Shown one piece after another: positions 1 through 6,466 of a stretch of 12,132 bases of DNA; positions within the stretch are counted from its first letter, which is position 1; every line of letters starts with the position of its first letter. Below the pieces are notes generated by a model. That model worked only from the letters and a program-made list of their open reading frames with translations. It searched no databases and was not told the origin of the DNA. A program made the position numbers and the translations under genes. Source of the stretch: Clostridia bacterium (GTDB lineage Bacteria > Bacillota > Clostridia > HGM11327); assembly GCA_017935525.1 (NCBI GenBank), contig JAGBHJ010000212.1, forward strand, positions 1 to 12,132. The letters run 5' to 3'.

Positions 1-1230
1 GCAGTCGCAGGAACCGGTTACGTCGGTTTATCAATATCAGTGCTTTTGGCACAACACAATAAAGTAACAGCTGTTGACATTATTCCTGAAAAGGTTGAGA
101 TGATCAACAACAAGAAGTCTCCCATACAGGATGAATACATTGAAAAATACCTTGCCGAAAAGGAGCTAGATCTGACGGCAACGCTTGATGCAGAAGCTGC
201 ATATAAGAATGCAGATTTTGTGGTGATTGCAGCACCAACGAACTATGACAGCCAGAAGAATTTTTTTGATACGTCAGCAGTTGAGTCTGTTATCCAGCTT
301 GTAATCAAATATAACCCGGATGCAATTATGGTCATTAAATCAACGATTCCTGTTGGGTTTACTGCAGCGGTCAGGAAAAAGTACCATTGCGACAATATCA
401 TCTTTAGCCCTGAATTTCTACGTGAATCAAAGGCGCTCTACGACAACCTCTATCCGAGCAGAATTATTGTCGGTACAGATGTTGAAAATGCACGTCTTGT
501 AAAGGCTGCAAATTCTTTTGCAAAACTTCTTCAGGAAGGTGCAATTAAAGAAGACATTGACACTCTTATTATGGGATATACTGAAGCGGAAGCAGTCAAG
601 CTGTTTGCCAATACATATCTTGCTCTCCGTGTATCTTACTTTAACGAACTTGATACCTATGCGGAAATGAAAGGTCTTGATACACAGCAGATTATTAACG
701 GTGTGTGCCTTGATCCGAGAATTGGAACACATTATAATAATCCGTCCTTCGGTTATGGTGGTTATTGCTTGCCAAAGGATACAAAGCAGCTTCTTGCTAA
801 TTATGAAGATGTTCCACAGAATATGATGACGGCTATCGTGGAGTCCAACAGAACCCGAAAGGATTTTATTGCAGATCGTGTGCTTAGAATGGCGGGATAC
901 CATGGATATGAGGAGGATAATGATTTCTCTAAAGCGAAGGAGGCTCCTGCGGTAATTGGCGTATATCGTCTTACTATGAAATCAGGATCTGATAATTTCC
1001 GTCAGTCGTCTATCCAGGGAGTTATGAAGCGTATCAAAGCAAAGGGCGCAAAGGTGATTATTTATGAGCCTACTCTTACAGACGGCGAAACTTTCTTTGG
1101 TAGTGAAATAGTTAACGATCTCGTAAGATTTAAGGAAATGTGTAACGCTATCATTGCAAACAGATATGATGCTTGTCTTGATGACGTGATTGAAAAGGTA
1201 TACACAAGAGATATATTCAGACGAGATTAA
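1..1230 (+). CDS. ugd: UDP-glucose 6-dehydrogenase (5' end missing)
   Basis: This enzyme oxidises UDP-glucose to UDP-glucuronate with two NAD+, supplying precursors for capsule or other surface polysaccharide in the cytoplasm. The reading frame is open from base 1. The Rossmann motif GTGYVG lies at visible residues 4-9, so only about 3-5 residues are missing, and the internal GTG at 40 is not the real start. The catalytic cysteine sits in GGYCLPKDTKQL (visible Cys256), preceded by DPRIG and NNPSFGYGG. The middle domain carries KLFANTYLALRVAYF-like sequence (here LRVSYF), and the C-terminal domain has GVYRLTMKSGSDNFR. The protein aligns end to end, from memory, with E. coli Ugd; it differs by a short insertion around residues 300-315. 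The stop TAA at 1228 is followed by a terminator. The CapD/WbpM-type gene at the other end of the window fits a surface-glycan role, though they are 10 kb apart. Confidence 0.97.
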   Translation, partial: AVAGTGYVGLSISVLLAQHNKVTAVDIIPEKVEMINNKKSPIQDEYIEKYLAEKELDLTATLDAEAAYKNADFVVIAAPTNYDSQKNFFDTSAVESVIQLVIKYNPDAIMVIKSTIPVGFTAAVRKKYHCDNIIFSPEFLRESKALYDNLYPSRIIVGTDVENARLVKAANSFAKLLQEGAIKEDIDTLIMGYTEAEAVKLFANTYLALRVSYFNELDTYAEMKGLDTQQIINGVCLDPRIGTHYNNPSFGYGGYCLPKDTKQLLANYEDVPQNMMTAIVESNRTRKDFIADRVLRMAGYHGYEEDNDFSKAKEAPAVIGVYRLTMKSGSDNFRQSSIQGVMKRIKAKGAKVIIYEPTLTDGETFFGSEIVNDLVRFKEMCNAIIANRYDACLDDVIEKVYTRDIFRRD

Positions 1231-1244
1231 CGTATGACAGGGCA

Positions 1245-1285
1245 CACCTACAAGAAGAAATACTTTTCTTTTTGTAGGTGGTTTT
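1245..1285 (+). terminator. Rho-independent terminator after ugd
   Basis: A 16-bp stem pairs 1245-1260 with 1265-1280 (CACCTACAA against TTGTAGGTG, one G-T wobble further in), closed by a 4-nt loop and followed by GTTTTG. It lies 15 nt after the ugd stop and should end that transcript. Confidence 0.85.
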
Positions 1286-1368
1286 GTATAAAAAGGAGTA
1301 TAGGCCACTAATGCAATAACATTTTGGTGTATTTTCTCTCATAAAAAAAATTTCCAAAAAAATCTACA

Positions 1369-1425
1369 TTTTTTTACAAAATTCCCCACAAACCCCTTGC
1401 AAATACTACCAATATATGTTATAAT
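1369..1425 (+). promoter_or_regulatory. Strong sigma-A promoter with A/T-rich upstream element
   Basis: The -35 TTGCAA (1397-1402) and -10 TATAAT (1420-1425) are separated by 17 bp, so the start should be near 1432. Upstream are homopolymer runs at 1343-1350 (A8), 1356-1362 (A7), 1369-1375 (T7) and 1378-1381 (A4). These resemble an UP element or intrinsically curved DNA. Between the ugd terminator and this promoter (1286-1342) I see nothing else. Confidence 0.85.
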
Positions 1426-1431
1426 TATTAG

Positions 1432-1536
1432 TAGGAAATATCCTTTCGATTTAGTACAAACCAATCGAGGGATGTTTTACTAACGGATAAACTTGGGCCG
1501 AAAGACCTTGGTTTTTCTTTTTTTATGGAGGATTTT
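1432..1536 (+). promoter_or_regulatory. Structured 5' leader with mutually exclusive stems
   Basis: The leader of the surface-protein gene can form stem A (1440-1451 with 1463-1473; 11 pairs, one bulged T). It can instead form stem B (1451-1461 with 1474-1483; TTAGTA with TACTAA, bulged C, then AAAC with GTTT), whose loop holds the right arm of A. A third pairing is AAACCAA (1458-1464) with TTGGTTT (1509-1515), directly before a pyrimidine tract (1512-1524). A small GAAA-capped hairpin lies at 1495-1507. The layout resembles an attenuator or riboswitch, but I do not recognise a named class. The conserved core sequences of c-di-GMP-I, TPP, SAM and T-box leaders are absent. Confidence 0.45.
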
Positions 1537-2535
1537 ATGAGGATTCGTGGCAAAGTCAAAGGTCTTGCGCTTGTGATGGCTCTGTTGATGGCGTTGAATC
1601 TTGTTGGTTATGCAACTGCAGCGTCAACTGCTGTGGGCTCCTTTGATGAGTTAAAGACTGCCATAAGCAATGGAAACCAAAGCATATTGTTGACAGCGGA
1701 CGTGACTATCGGTGGATCTGAGTTAAATCCCTTTACTGTCGCTGACAAAACTGTCGTAATTGACCTCGGTGGAAACACTCTTCATATTGAGAGTGATAAG
1801 TTGTTTGCCATCAGCGGCACTTCTGCTGTTACCATAAAGAACGGAATTGTTTCATCAGATGAGACCACCGTGTTTAGTATTTCGGACTCTGCGACGCTGT
1901 GTCTTGAGAATGTGGATGTTACAGCGGAAGGCTCTGTGTTCTACACCTCAGGCACTCCCGCGGTAAAGCTCAATGGAGCGACAGTTGTATTTGATGTTTC
2001 AATTTTTACGGATGATTCCGATGTTAAGACCATTGTTGATGGTAATGGTGATGACGTTGACTTCAATAATTTAATCTTAAACAATACTCTGTCCGTGCCT
2101 TTGGTGCAGACGTCCGGAGCATCCAATCCTTCATACTCTACACAGATAAAGGTTACAGTTACGGGTACGTATAGCATTTCAGTCCCTGCAACTATTGATT
2201 TTGGTACGTTGACATATGACGATTCCGCAAACAGCGTGGTGACAAAGACCGGCACCATCACGTTGGAGCACCTTGTGACGGCGGGTGATGAAACGGTTAC
2301 TGTTTCCGTAAAGGGCAACGGTGCAGAGGATTCATTTGTGTTGAAGTCGGGCGACAGGAGCATTGAATATACGGTACTGGATGCTAACAGTCAGACTGTT
2401 GACAAGGGTGAAACTGTGGCAACGTTTACAAACCCCGGAGAGGCGGATTTTTCCGTTCAGCTTGATAAAAGAAATCTGAGATATTCAGGTGACTACACGG
2501 GATCGTTGATATTTACTGTTAATATTAGTGAATAA
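1537..2535 (+). CDS. Exported beta-rich surface protein, adhesin-like
   Basis: The 332-residue product begins with a clear signal peptide: charged RIRGKVK, hydrophobic core at about residues 9-25, and cleavage near ATA|AS (residues 26-30). Residues ~34-180 look like a right-handed beta-helix or pectate-lyase-like domain, with SFDELKTAI, a run of TADVTIGG-type strands and VIDLGGNTL. Residues ~190-332 form a beta-sandwich-like module with ISVPATIDFGTLTYD and the terminal YSGDYTGSLIFTVNISE, reminiscent of Firmicutes surface adhesin modules. No sortase motif or transmembrane anchor is visible, so it may be secreted or held by its partner. An earlier in-frame ATG at 1525 overlaps the ribosome binding site GGAGG (1527-1531), so the ATG at 1537 (5-nt spacing) is chosen. 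The next gene follows after 2 nt. The function is inferred from fold and context only. Confidence 0.75.
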   Translation: MRIRGKVKGLALVMALLMALNLVGYATAASTAVGSFDELKTAISNGNQSILLTADVTIGGSELNPFTVADKTVVIDLGGNTLHIESDKLFAISGTSAVTIKNGIVSSDETTVFSISDSATLCLENVDVTAEGSVFYTSGTPAVKLNGATVVFDVSIFTDDSDVKTIVDGNGDDVDFNNLILNNTLSVPLVQTSGASNPSYSTQIKVTVTGTYSISVPATIDFGTLTYDDSANSVVTKTGTITLEHLVTAGDETVTVSVKGNGAEDSFVLKSGDRSIEYTVLDANSQTVDKGETVATFTNPGEADFSVQLDKRNLRYSGDYTGSLIFTVNISE

Positions 2536-2537
2536 TT

Positions 2538-3005
2538 ATGAATATTAAAAATAAAAGACAATCGCTGACAAATTTGATTTTGTCAGCGATAATTGTAATA
2601 TTGGCAGTTTTATTGGTCGTATCTCTCAGGAATGGAAATTATATTCCCAATGATCCAAACATAACGGGCATAATTGGCGGTGACCAGTCCGAAGATATAT
2701 CCGACGATGAGATCGTTATACAGGGCTTTCAAAGCATAACCGTTAAGGCGGGACAGACCAGAATTGACACCTACCTTGTAAACTCTCCAAAGAACAACGT
2801 TGGCCTGCTGGCGACTGTTAAGCTTGAGGACGGTACGGTGCTCTATGAATCGGGAGTTATCCCTCCCGGCTCTGCAATATACAGTATTCCCATTCCAAAT
2901 CCATTGGAAAAGGGTGAGCACAATGCAACGGTGGAGTACACGGGCTATGCAAATGGCGAAAGACTCAATACCACCGTTTTGAACGTGGTGATAATAGCGG
3001 AGTGA
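2538..3005 (+). CDS. Small membrane-anchored beta-sandwich protein, partner of the surface protein
   Basis: The 155-residue product has a short basic N-terminus (MNIKNKRQ), one hydrophobic segment at about residues 12-30, an acidic linker (DQSEDISDDEIV) and an extracytoplasmic beta domain. The pattern of LEDGTVLYESGVIPPG, then GEHNATVEYTGY and LNTT resembles, from memory, a small clostridial family of single-pass proteins often encoded beside surface proteins. No biochemical function is known to me. Translation is probably coupled to the upstream gene: only 2 nt separate the stop and start and there is no good ribosome binding site. A perfect 12-bp hairpin lies inside codons 8-18. Confidence 0.7.
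   Translation: MNIKNKRQSLTNLILSAIIVILAVLLVVSLRNGNYIPNDPNITGIIGGDQSEDISDDEIVIQGFQSITVKAGQTRIDTYLVNSPKNNVGLLATVKLEDGTVLYESGVIPPGSAIYSIPIPNPLEKGEHNATVEYTGYANGERLNTTVLNVVIIAE
2561..2590 (+). repeat. Perfect 12-bp inverted repeat inside the start of the anchor gene
   Basis: ATCGCTGACAAA (2561-2572) is the exact reverse complement of 2579-2590, with a 6-nt loop. It lies in the second gene of the surface operon, just after its start. No T-tract follows, so it is not a classic terminator. It could limit translation or stabilise the upstream transcript end. Confidence 0.7.
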
Positions 3006-3039
3006 TAATTCAACCGTAGGTAGAGAACCTGTGTCGAAA

Positions 3040-3084
3040 CTCAACATTCTTACTATTGCAAGTTGAGAAAATGTGTGATACAAT
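3040..3084 (+). promoter_or_regulatory. Promoter of the XRE regulator with candidate operator
   Basis: The -35 TTGCAA (3056-3061) and -10 TACAAT (3079-3084) are 17 bp apart. An inverted repeat CTCAAC (3040-3045) / GTTGAG (3062-3067) brackets the -35 box. This is where an autorepressing XRE protein could bind. The promoter is well supported; the operator role is inference. No terminator is visible between 3006 and this promoter, so read-through from the surface operon is possible. Confidence 0.65.
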
Positions 3085-3131
3085 ATATTCACAAGATGGC
3101 CACTTGATTTTAATCTTTGGAGGATCTGAAT

Positions 3132-3938
3132 ATGTTAGACCAAAAAATATTTGGCGAAAAGCTTCGCAATCATAGGAAAAGCCTGGGCTTGACTCAGGAG
3201 GATGTGGCAGTGAGAGTAGGAGTTTCTGCTCAAGCTATATCAAAGTGGGAGGCGGGTGACTGTCTTCCGGATTGCTTTAATCTTAAGGCGATCAGTGATG
3301 TATACAATATCTCTGCTGACGTACTGCTTGAGACGGAGTCTGTTGGAGATGTAGATGCCGTTGCAAATAAAATAGAGCAGCTGTGTACTGAGTTTATATG
3401 GTCAACAGCAAATAATGACAGATACAATTCCAACCTGCGTTTTGAGATGGGTGAGGATCTCTGGAAAATGTGGAAAGGCATATATTTTGCAGAGATTGGT
3501 AATAAGCAACAGCAGAAGGAAAGCAAACAAAGAGGAAATCTGCACATTACAGGGGCATTTGGACAAAAAATATGGGATGATGCGGGATTTGCATGCGTTG
3601 TAAAGTCTTCCATGATCGAGAACATGGGAATGTACGGTAAGGAAACGGTTGAAGTGATAGAGGCTATTTCTTCTGCGGAGGGTCAGCAATTGATCCGTCT
3701 GTTGCACAGCGACAAGCCTACCCCAAAAAGCGAATTAGTTGAGAAAATGAACGTTGATGTTTCTCGCCTCAATGAGCTGTTACTGTTGTTTACCGAGAAT
3801 TTGGTAATAGAATACATTGTACCAAACGGCGGGTATGTAATTAGCGGACATCACGGAATGGCTGCATATATGGTATTGGCGGCAATGTACGTGCTGAATA
3901 AAGGAAAATACGAGGTTTCTCAGTATGTGTCCGAATGA
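3132..3938 (+). CDS. XRE-family transcriptional regulator with C-terminal winged-helix-like domain
   Basis: The 268-residue product has an N-terminal Cro/C1-type helix-turn-helix at about residues 7-62 (GEKLRNHRKSLGLTQEDVA, then VSAQAISKWEAGDCLPD). This is a DNA-binding domain of well-known type. The rest is not a recognised ligand domain. Residues ~175-250 contain QQLIRLLHSDKPTPKSELVEKM, then VSRLNELLLLFTENLVIEYI, which looks like a second, winged-helix (MarR/ArsR-like) module. The start ATG at 3132 is chosen because GGAGG (3119-3123) sits 8 nt upstream; an earlier in-frame TTG at 3117 overlaps that site. It has its own promoter and terminator. Its targets are unknown: the surface operon upstream and the dehydrogenase cluster downstream are both plausible. 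Confidence 0.85.
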   Translation: MLDQKIFGEKLRNHRKSLGLTQEDVAVRVGVSAQAISKWEAGDCLPDCFNLKAISDVYNISADVLLETESVGDVDAVANKIEQLCTEFIWSTANNDRYNSNLRFEMGEDLWKMWKGIYFAEIGNKQQQKESKQRGNLHITGAFGQKIWDDAGFACVVKSSMIENMGMYGKETVEVIEAISSAEGQQLIRLLHSDKPTPKSELVEKMNVDVSRLNELLLLFTENLVIEYIVPNGGYVISGHHGMAAYMVLAAMYVLNKGKYEVSQYVSE

Positions 3939-3986
3939 TGCGTATATTGAATTGTTGCGGATGCAGAGCACATAGTTTTAATTCCG

Positions 3987-4024
3987 ACGGCACCCACGAA
4001 AGGAAATTTTGTGGGTGCCGTTTT
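3987..4024 (+). terminator. Rho-independent terminator after the XRE gene
   Basis: ACGGCACCCAC (3987-3997) pairs with GTGGGTGCCGT (4011-4021), continuing inward through A-T pairs, and is followed by TTTTG. Its core resembles the terminator at 7772-7808. Confidence 0.9.
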
Positions 4025-4087
4025 GTTGTATAGATCGGAATATGGTGATGCTGCAGCAGAAAAACGAACCTTTACTTTACGATTGTA

Positions 4088-4116
4088 TTTAATTCAGATA
4101 CGTTTTGTGGTACAAT
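4088..4116 (+). promoter_or_regulatory. Extended -10 promoter for the dehydrogenase cluster
   Basis: TACAAT (4111-4116) is preceded by TG at 4108-4109, giving an extended -10. The matching -35 position (4088-4093, TTTAAT) is weak. A transcript from here has a leader of ~105 nt. That leader holds only short pairings (for example GGTT/AACC near 4161-4178), and I see no known riboswitch in it. Confidence 0.55.
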
Positions 4117-4227
4117 ATAAATGAAAATATCTTTACGGCTGGCAACGTGCTTTGATGCGGTTGAGCTTTGTTAACCTGTACAGCTGATGTGAAATAATAA
4201 TGTATGGAATTACAAGGAGGTAATGTT

Positions 4228-5049
4228 ATGAAAAAAGTATGTGTAATAACAGGTGGTGGAAGCGGAATGGGTCTTGCGACTGCCAAGTGTATGCCCAAGG
4301 ACAAGGTTATAGTGGTAACGGGTAGAACATTGTCAAAGCTGGAAAATGCCGTTAAGGAGCTTAATGAGCTGGGATATGAGGCGTATGCAAAAACTTGCGA
4401 CACTTCAAACAGAGAGCAGGTCAGAGAGCTGGCTGAATATGCTGCAAGCTTGGGAGAGATAACAAACGTAATCAATTCTGCAGGCCTTTCTCCCGCAATG
4501 GCAGAGCCGGAAAAGCTTATAAGAGTAAATGCGCTGGGTACGGTGTATGTAAATCAGGAATTCGCAAAGCTGATGAAGGCAGGCAGCGCAATAGTTGATA
4601 TATCATCCAATTCCGCGTATATCTTGCCGGGATTTTTGGCAAACGAAAAGACGTTTGCTCTTGCGGAGACGGATGAGGAGAAGTTCGTCAAGAAGATACT
4701 TTCCCTCCCTAACAAGCTTAAGGGCTACAAGGCATCCGGACTTGCATACGGATTGTCAAAGAAGTTTGTAATATGGTATGCGGCGAAGTCTGCATACGCA
4801 TTGGGCGAAAAGGGTATTCGTGTTTGCTCCTTGAGCCCCGGACTTATTTCTACGGATATGGGTGCCCTTGAGGCGGAGGAGGGCGGAAGCCTGATCGAAA
4901 CTACTGCCGAAAAGCGTATGGGCAAGGCAGAGGAGCTGGGCTTTGCCATTGCATCCGTTGCTGACGAGAGGAACGGCTATCTTGCAGGCGTTGACGTGCT
5001 GGTGGATGGCGGTAGCGTGATCGGAAAGAAATTTGTAAAAAAGAATTGA
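4228..5049 (+). CDS. Short-chain dehydrogenase/reductase with a large insertion before the catalytic tyrosine
   Basis: This 273-residue enzyme is an NAD(P)-dependent oxidoreductase acting on an alcohol or ketone. It carries the cofactor motif TGGGSGMG (residues 8-15), the structural NSAG (83-86), a catalytic serine in DISSNSAY (Ser127), YGLSK (Tyr174, Lys178) and the substrate-loop motif SPGLISTDM. In classical members Ser and Tyr are about 13 residues apart. Here the gap is 47, implying an extra subdomain of ~34 residues (ILPGFLANEKTF through SLPNKLKGY). A similar helical insertion is known in Comamonas 3-alpha-hydroxysteroid dehydrogenase, so a steroid or other bulky substrate is conceivable, but context favours sugar-like substrates. 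ATG 4228 follows AAGGAGGT (4214-4221). It is first in a three-gene run ending at the terminator at 7772. Confidence 0.9.
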   Translation: MKKVCVITGGGSGMGLATAKCMPKDKVIVVTGRTLSKLENAVKELNELGYEAYAKTCDTSNREQVRELAEYAASLGEITNVINSAGLSPAMAEPEKLIRVNALGTVYVNQEFAKLMKAGSAIVDISSNSAYILPGFLANEKTFALAETDEEKFVKKILSLPNKLKGYKASGLAYGLSKKFVIWYAAKSAYALGEKGIRVCSLSPGLISTDMGALEAEEGGSLIETTAEKRMGKAEELGFAIASVADERNGYLAGVDVLVDGGSVIGKKFVKKN

Positions 5050-5066
5050 TTATAAATTGCTGAACG

Positions 5067-5097
5067 GCACGGGGCTTTCGCCCCATAGGTTCCGTGC
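5067..5097 (+). repeat. Intercistronic hairpin
   Basis: GGGGC (5071-5075) pairs with GCCCC (5080-5084) around a TTTC loop, and GCAC (5067-5070) can pair with GTGC (5094-5097) outside it. No T-tract follows, so termination is unlikely. It may be an RNA-stabilising or processing element between the dehydrogenase and barrel genes. Confidence 0.5.
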
Positions 5098-5113
5098 TGA
5101 TGTGATCATCCGA

Positions 5114-5140
5114 TAGCGTTTAGATCATATACGCTACAAT
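5114..5140 (+). promoter_or_regulatory. Operator-like inverted repeat overlapping a -10 box
   Basis: TAGCGT (5114-5119) and ACGCTA (5131-5136) form an 11-nt-spaced inverted repeat. Its right arm overlaps TACAAT (5135-5140). No convincing -35 is present at the correct spacing, so this would be a weak or activator-dependent promoter, or a repressor site. Confidence 0.4.
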
Positions 5141-5159
5141 AAACCAAGGAGATTATTCT

Positions 5160-6398
5160 ATGAAAAAGAGCTTTCCATTTACAAGCTGGGTCTACAGAGA
5201 TATTACCGTATATCCGCCCACGGAGCTGGATAACCAGGTAGAGTGCGGACTCAGTATTCCCATGAGCCCTCCTACGGATAGAAACAACCCCGAGCAGGTA
5301 AGGATGCTCATTGCTTTTCTTGACCGTGCAAGGGAGTTAGGTGTTCAACTGATCCTCCACGTTAATTTTACAAGCAATATCCTTATGGAGCTGGGTGAGG
5401 ATGAGTACGCAAGGCAGCTGAAGGCGTTTTATGAGGAGACGCTTGACAGTCACCCTGCGGTGTATGGATTTTTTGTGGGTGACGAGCCTTCCGATACAGA
5501 GGGATTGTATTACACAAAGCGAGCCATCATAATAATGAAGAAGACCTTGCCCCATCTTATACCCTACGTAAATATGCAGGGCTGCTCCTGCAATTATCCG
5601 AAGTCGTATTTTGGCGGAATTTCTCACGTGGAATGGCTTAAGTCCATTATCGATGAGGTTGGGTACTTTATGCTCTCATACGATATGTACGGTCAGCTTG
5701 TTAACGACGGCGGTGGTACTACGGACTATTTCTACGAGTGCAAAAAATTGCTGGATATCTGCAACGAAGCGGGAATTGAGCCATGGGCGTGCCTTATCTG
5801 CAGCGCTCATATGGTATTCCACGTGCCGAGCGAGTACGACATTATGTGGCAGATCACAACTGCTGCGGCTATGGGCTTTAAGGGTATCAACTGGTTCCGA
5901 TTTTATGACAGCCCCGTTGTTCCCAACTATCATGGCTCGCCTATTGATCAGTTTGGGTACAAAACTACCCATTTTTATGATATGCTTCGATGCAACAGGG
6001 GCTTTGGACAGCAGTTTGGCGAGATATTCCCATATCTTAAGGTAAAGAATACGTACTTCTTTGGCGAGGACAGGGATCGTAAGAGCTACGGCCGCTTTGA
6101 TGAGACCTGCCATCCCATAATTGCGGAGATACGATGCTGCTACGAGGAGTCCATGGTAAGCTTTTTTGAGCATACGGAAACGGGTGAGGAGTATTTTTGC
6201 ATAGTCAATGCATCCAGAAAATTCTACGAGCATTACGAGATCAGAACAAAGAATGACGATTACGACGTTTGTATGATATTCCAGAACGGTCTTACGGAAA
6301 GCATACGACGCCTTATGAAAGAGGGCGAGGATGCATGGGAGGGAGATTTCCTTTACCCGGGCCAGATGGCGCTTTATAAGATCAAAAAGAAGCAATAA
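5160..6398 (+). CDS. Cytoplasmic TIM-barrel protein, glycoside-hydrolase-like, function unknown
   Basis: The 412-residue product lacks a signal peptide. It reads as a (beta/alpha)8 barrel (residues ~1-315) plus a C-terminal beta domain (~320-412, with EYFCIVNASR and FLYPGQMALYKI). The strand-4 motif VYGFFVGDEPS places Asp108-Glu109, the position of the acid/base in clan GH-A glycosidases. Near strands 7-8, MWQITTAAAMGFKGINWFRFYDSP resembles the Q-x-AhGA-x-FrW region of GH42-type enzymes. I could not identify the strand-7 nucleophile glutamate: the expected stretch reads PWACLICSAH. It may therefore be a non-hydrolytic or atypical member. The start ATG follows AAGGAG (5146-5151) with 8-nt spacing. 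Flanking oxidoreductases suggest a carbohydrate or glycoside substrate inside the cell. Confidence 0.6.
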   Translation: MKKSFPFTSWVYRDITVYPPTELDNQVECGLSIPMSPPTDRNNPEQVRMLIAFLDRARELGVQLILHVNFTSNILMELGEDEYARQLKAFYEETLDSHPAVYGFFVGDEPSDTEGLYYTKRAIIIMKKTLPHLIPYVNMQGCSCNYPKSYFGGISHVEWLKSIIDEVGYFMLSYDMYGQLVNDGGGTTDYFYECKKLLDICNEAGIEPWACLICSAHMVFHVPSEYDIMWQITTAAAMGFKGINWFRFYDSPVVPNYHGSPIDQFGYKTTHFYDMLRCNRGFGQQFGEIFPYLKVKNTYFFGEDRDRKSYGRFDETCHPIIAEIRCCYEESMVSFFEHTETGEEYFCIVNASRKFYEHYEIRTKNDDYDVCMIFQNGLTESIRRLMKEGEDAWEGDFLYPGQMALYKIKKKQ

Positions 6399-6448
6399 TG
6401 CGTTAATGCCCTGTAAGGATGTGGTTTAACGCAGGGGTGCTTTTACAG
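6399..6448 (+). promoter_or_regulatory. Interleaved inverted repeats, candidate H-type pseudoknot
   Basis: TGCGTTAA (6399-6406) pairs exactly with TTAACGCA (6426-6433). CTGTAA (6411-6416), in the loop, pairs with TTACAG (6443-6448) downstream; two further G-T pairs are possible. The crossing order gives an H-type pseudoknot with linkers of 4, 9 and 9 nt. It ends 8 nt before the GGAGG (6456-6460) of the next gene, so it could control translation of the oxidoreductase. Confidence 0.45.
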
Positions 6449-6466
6449 ACAGAATGGAGGCGGAGT

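Noticed and set aside
427..903. Antisense open frame (158 codons) opposite ugd
   Set aside because: It is the reverse-strand shadow of a very well conserved enzyme and has no recognisable domain.
1432..1524. c-di-GMP-I riboswitch upstream of the surface gene
   Set aside because: The CAAACC and GAAA pieces are present, but the defining GACGCAAAGC core and downstream receptor sequence are absent.
3032..3038. TGTCGAA, matching a Spo0A box, upstream of the XRE promoter
   Set aside because: A 7-base match is expected about 1.5 times by chance on both strands of a window this size, and no second box is nearby.
4121..4174. 17-codon frame in the dehydrogenase leader
   Set aside because: Its ATG falls at the predicted transcription start, leaving no room for a ribosome site.
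5676..6395. Long antisense open frame (239 codons) opposite the barrel gene
   Set aside because: It lies wholly opposite a gene with a good ribosome site and recognisable fold, and shows no family motif itself; it is a by-product of codon use.
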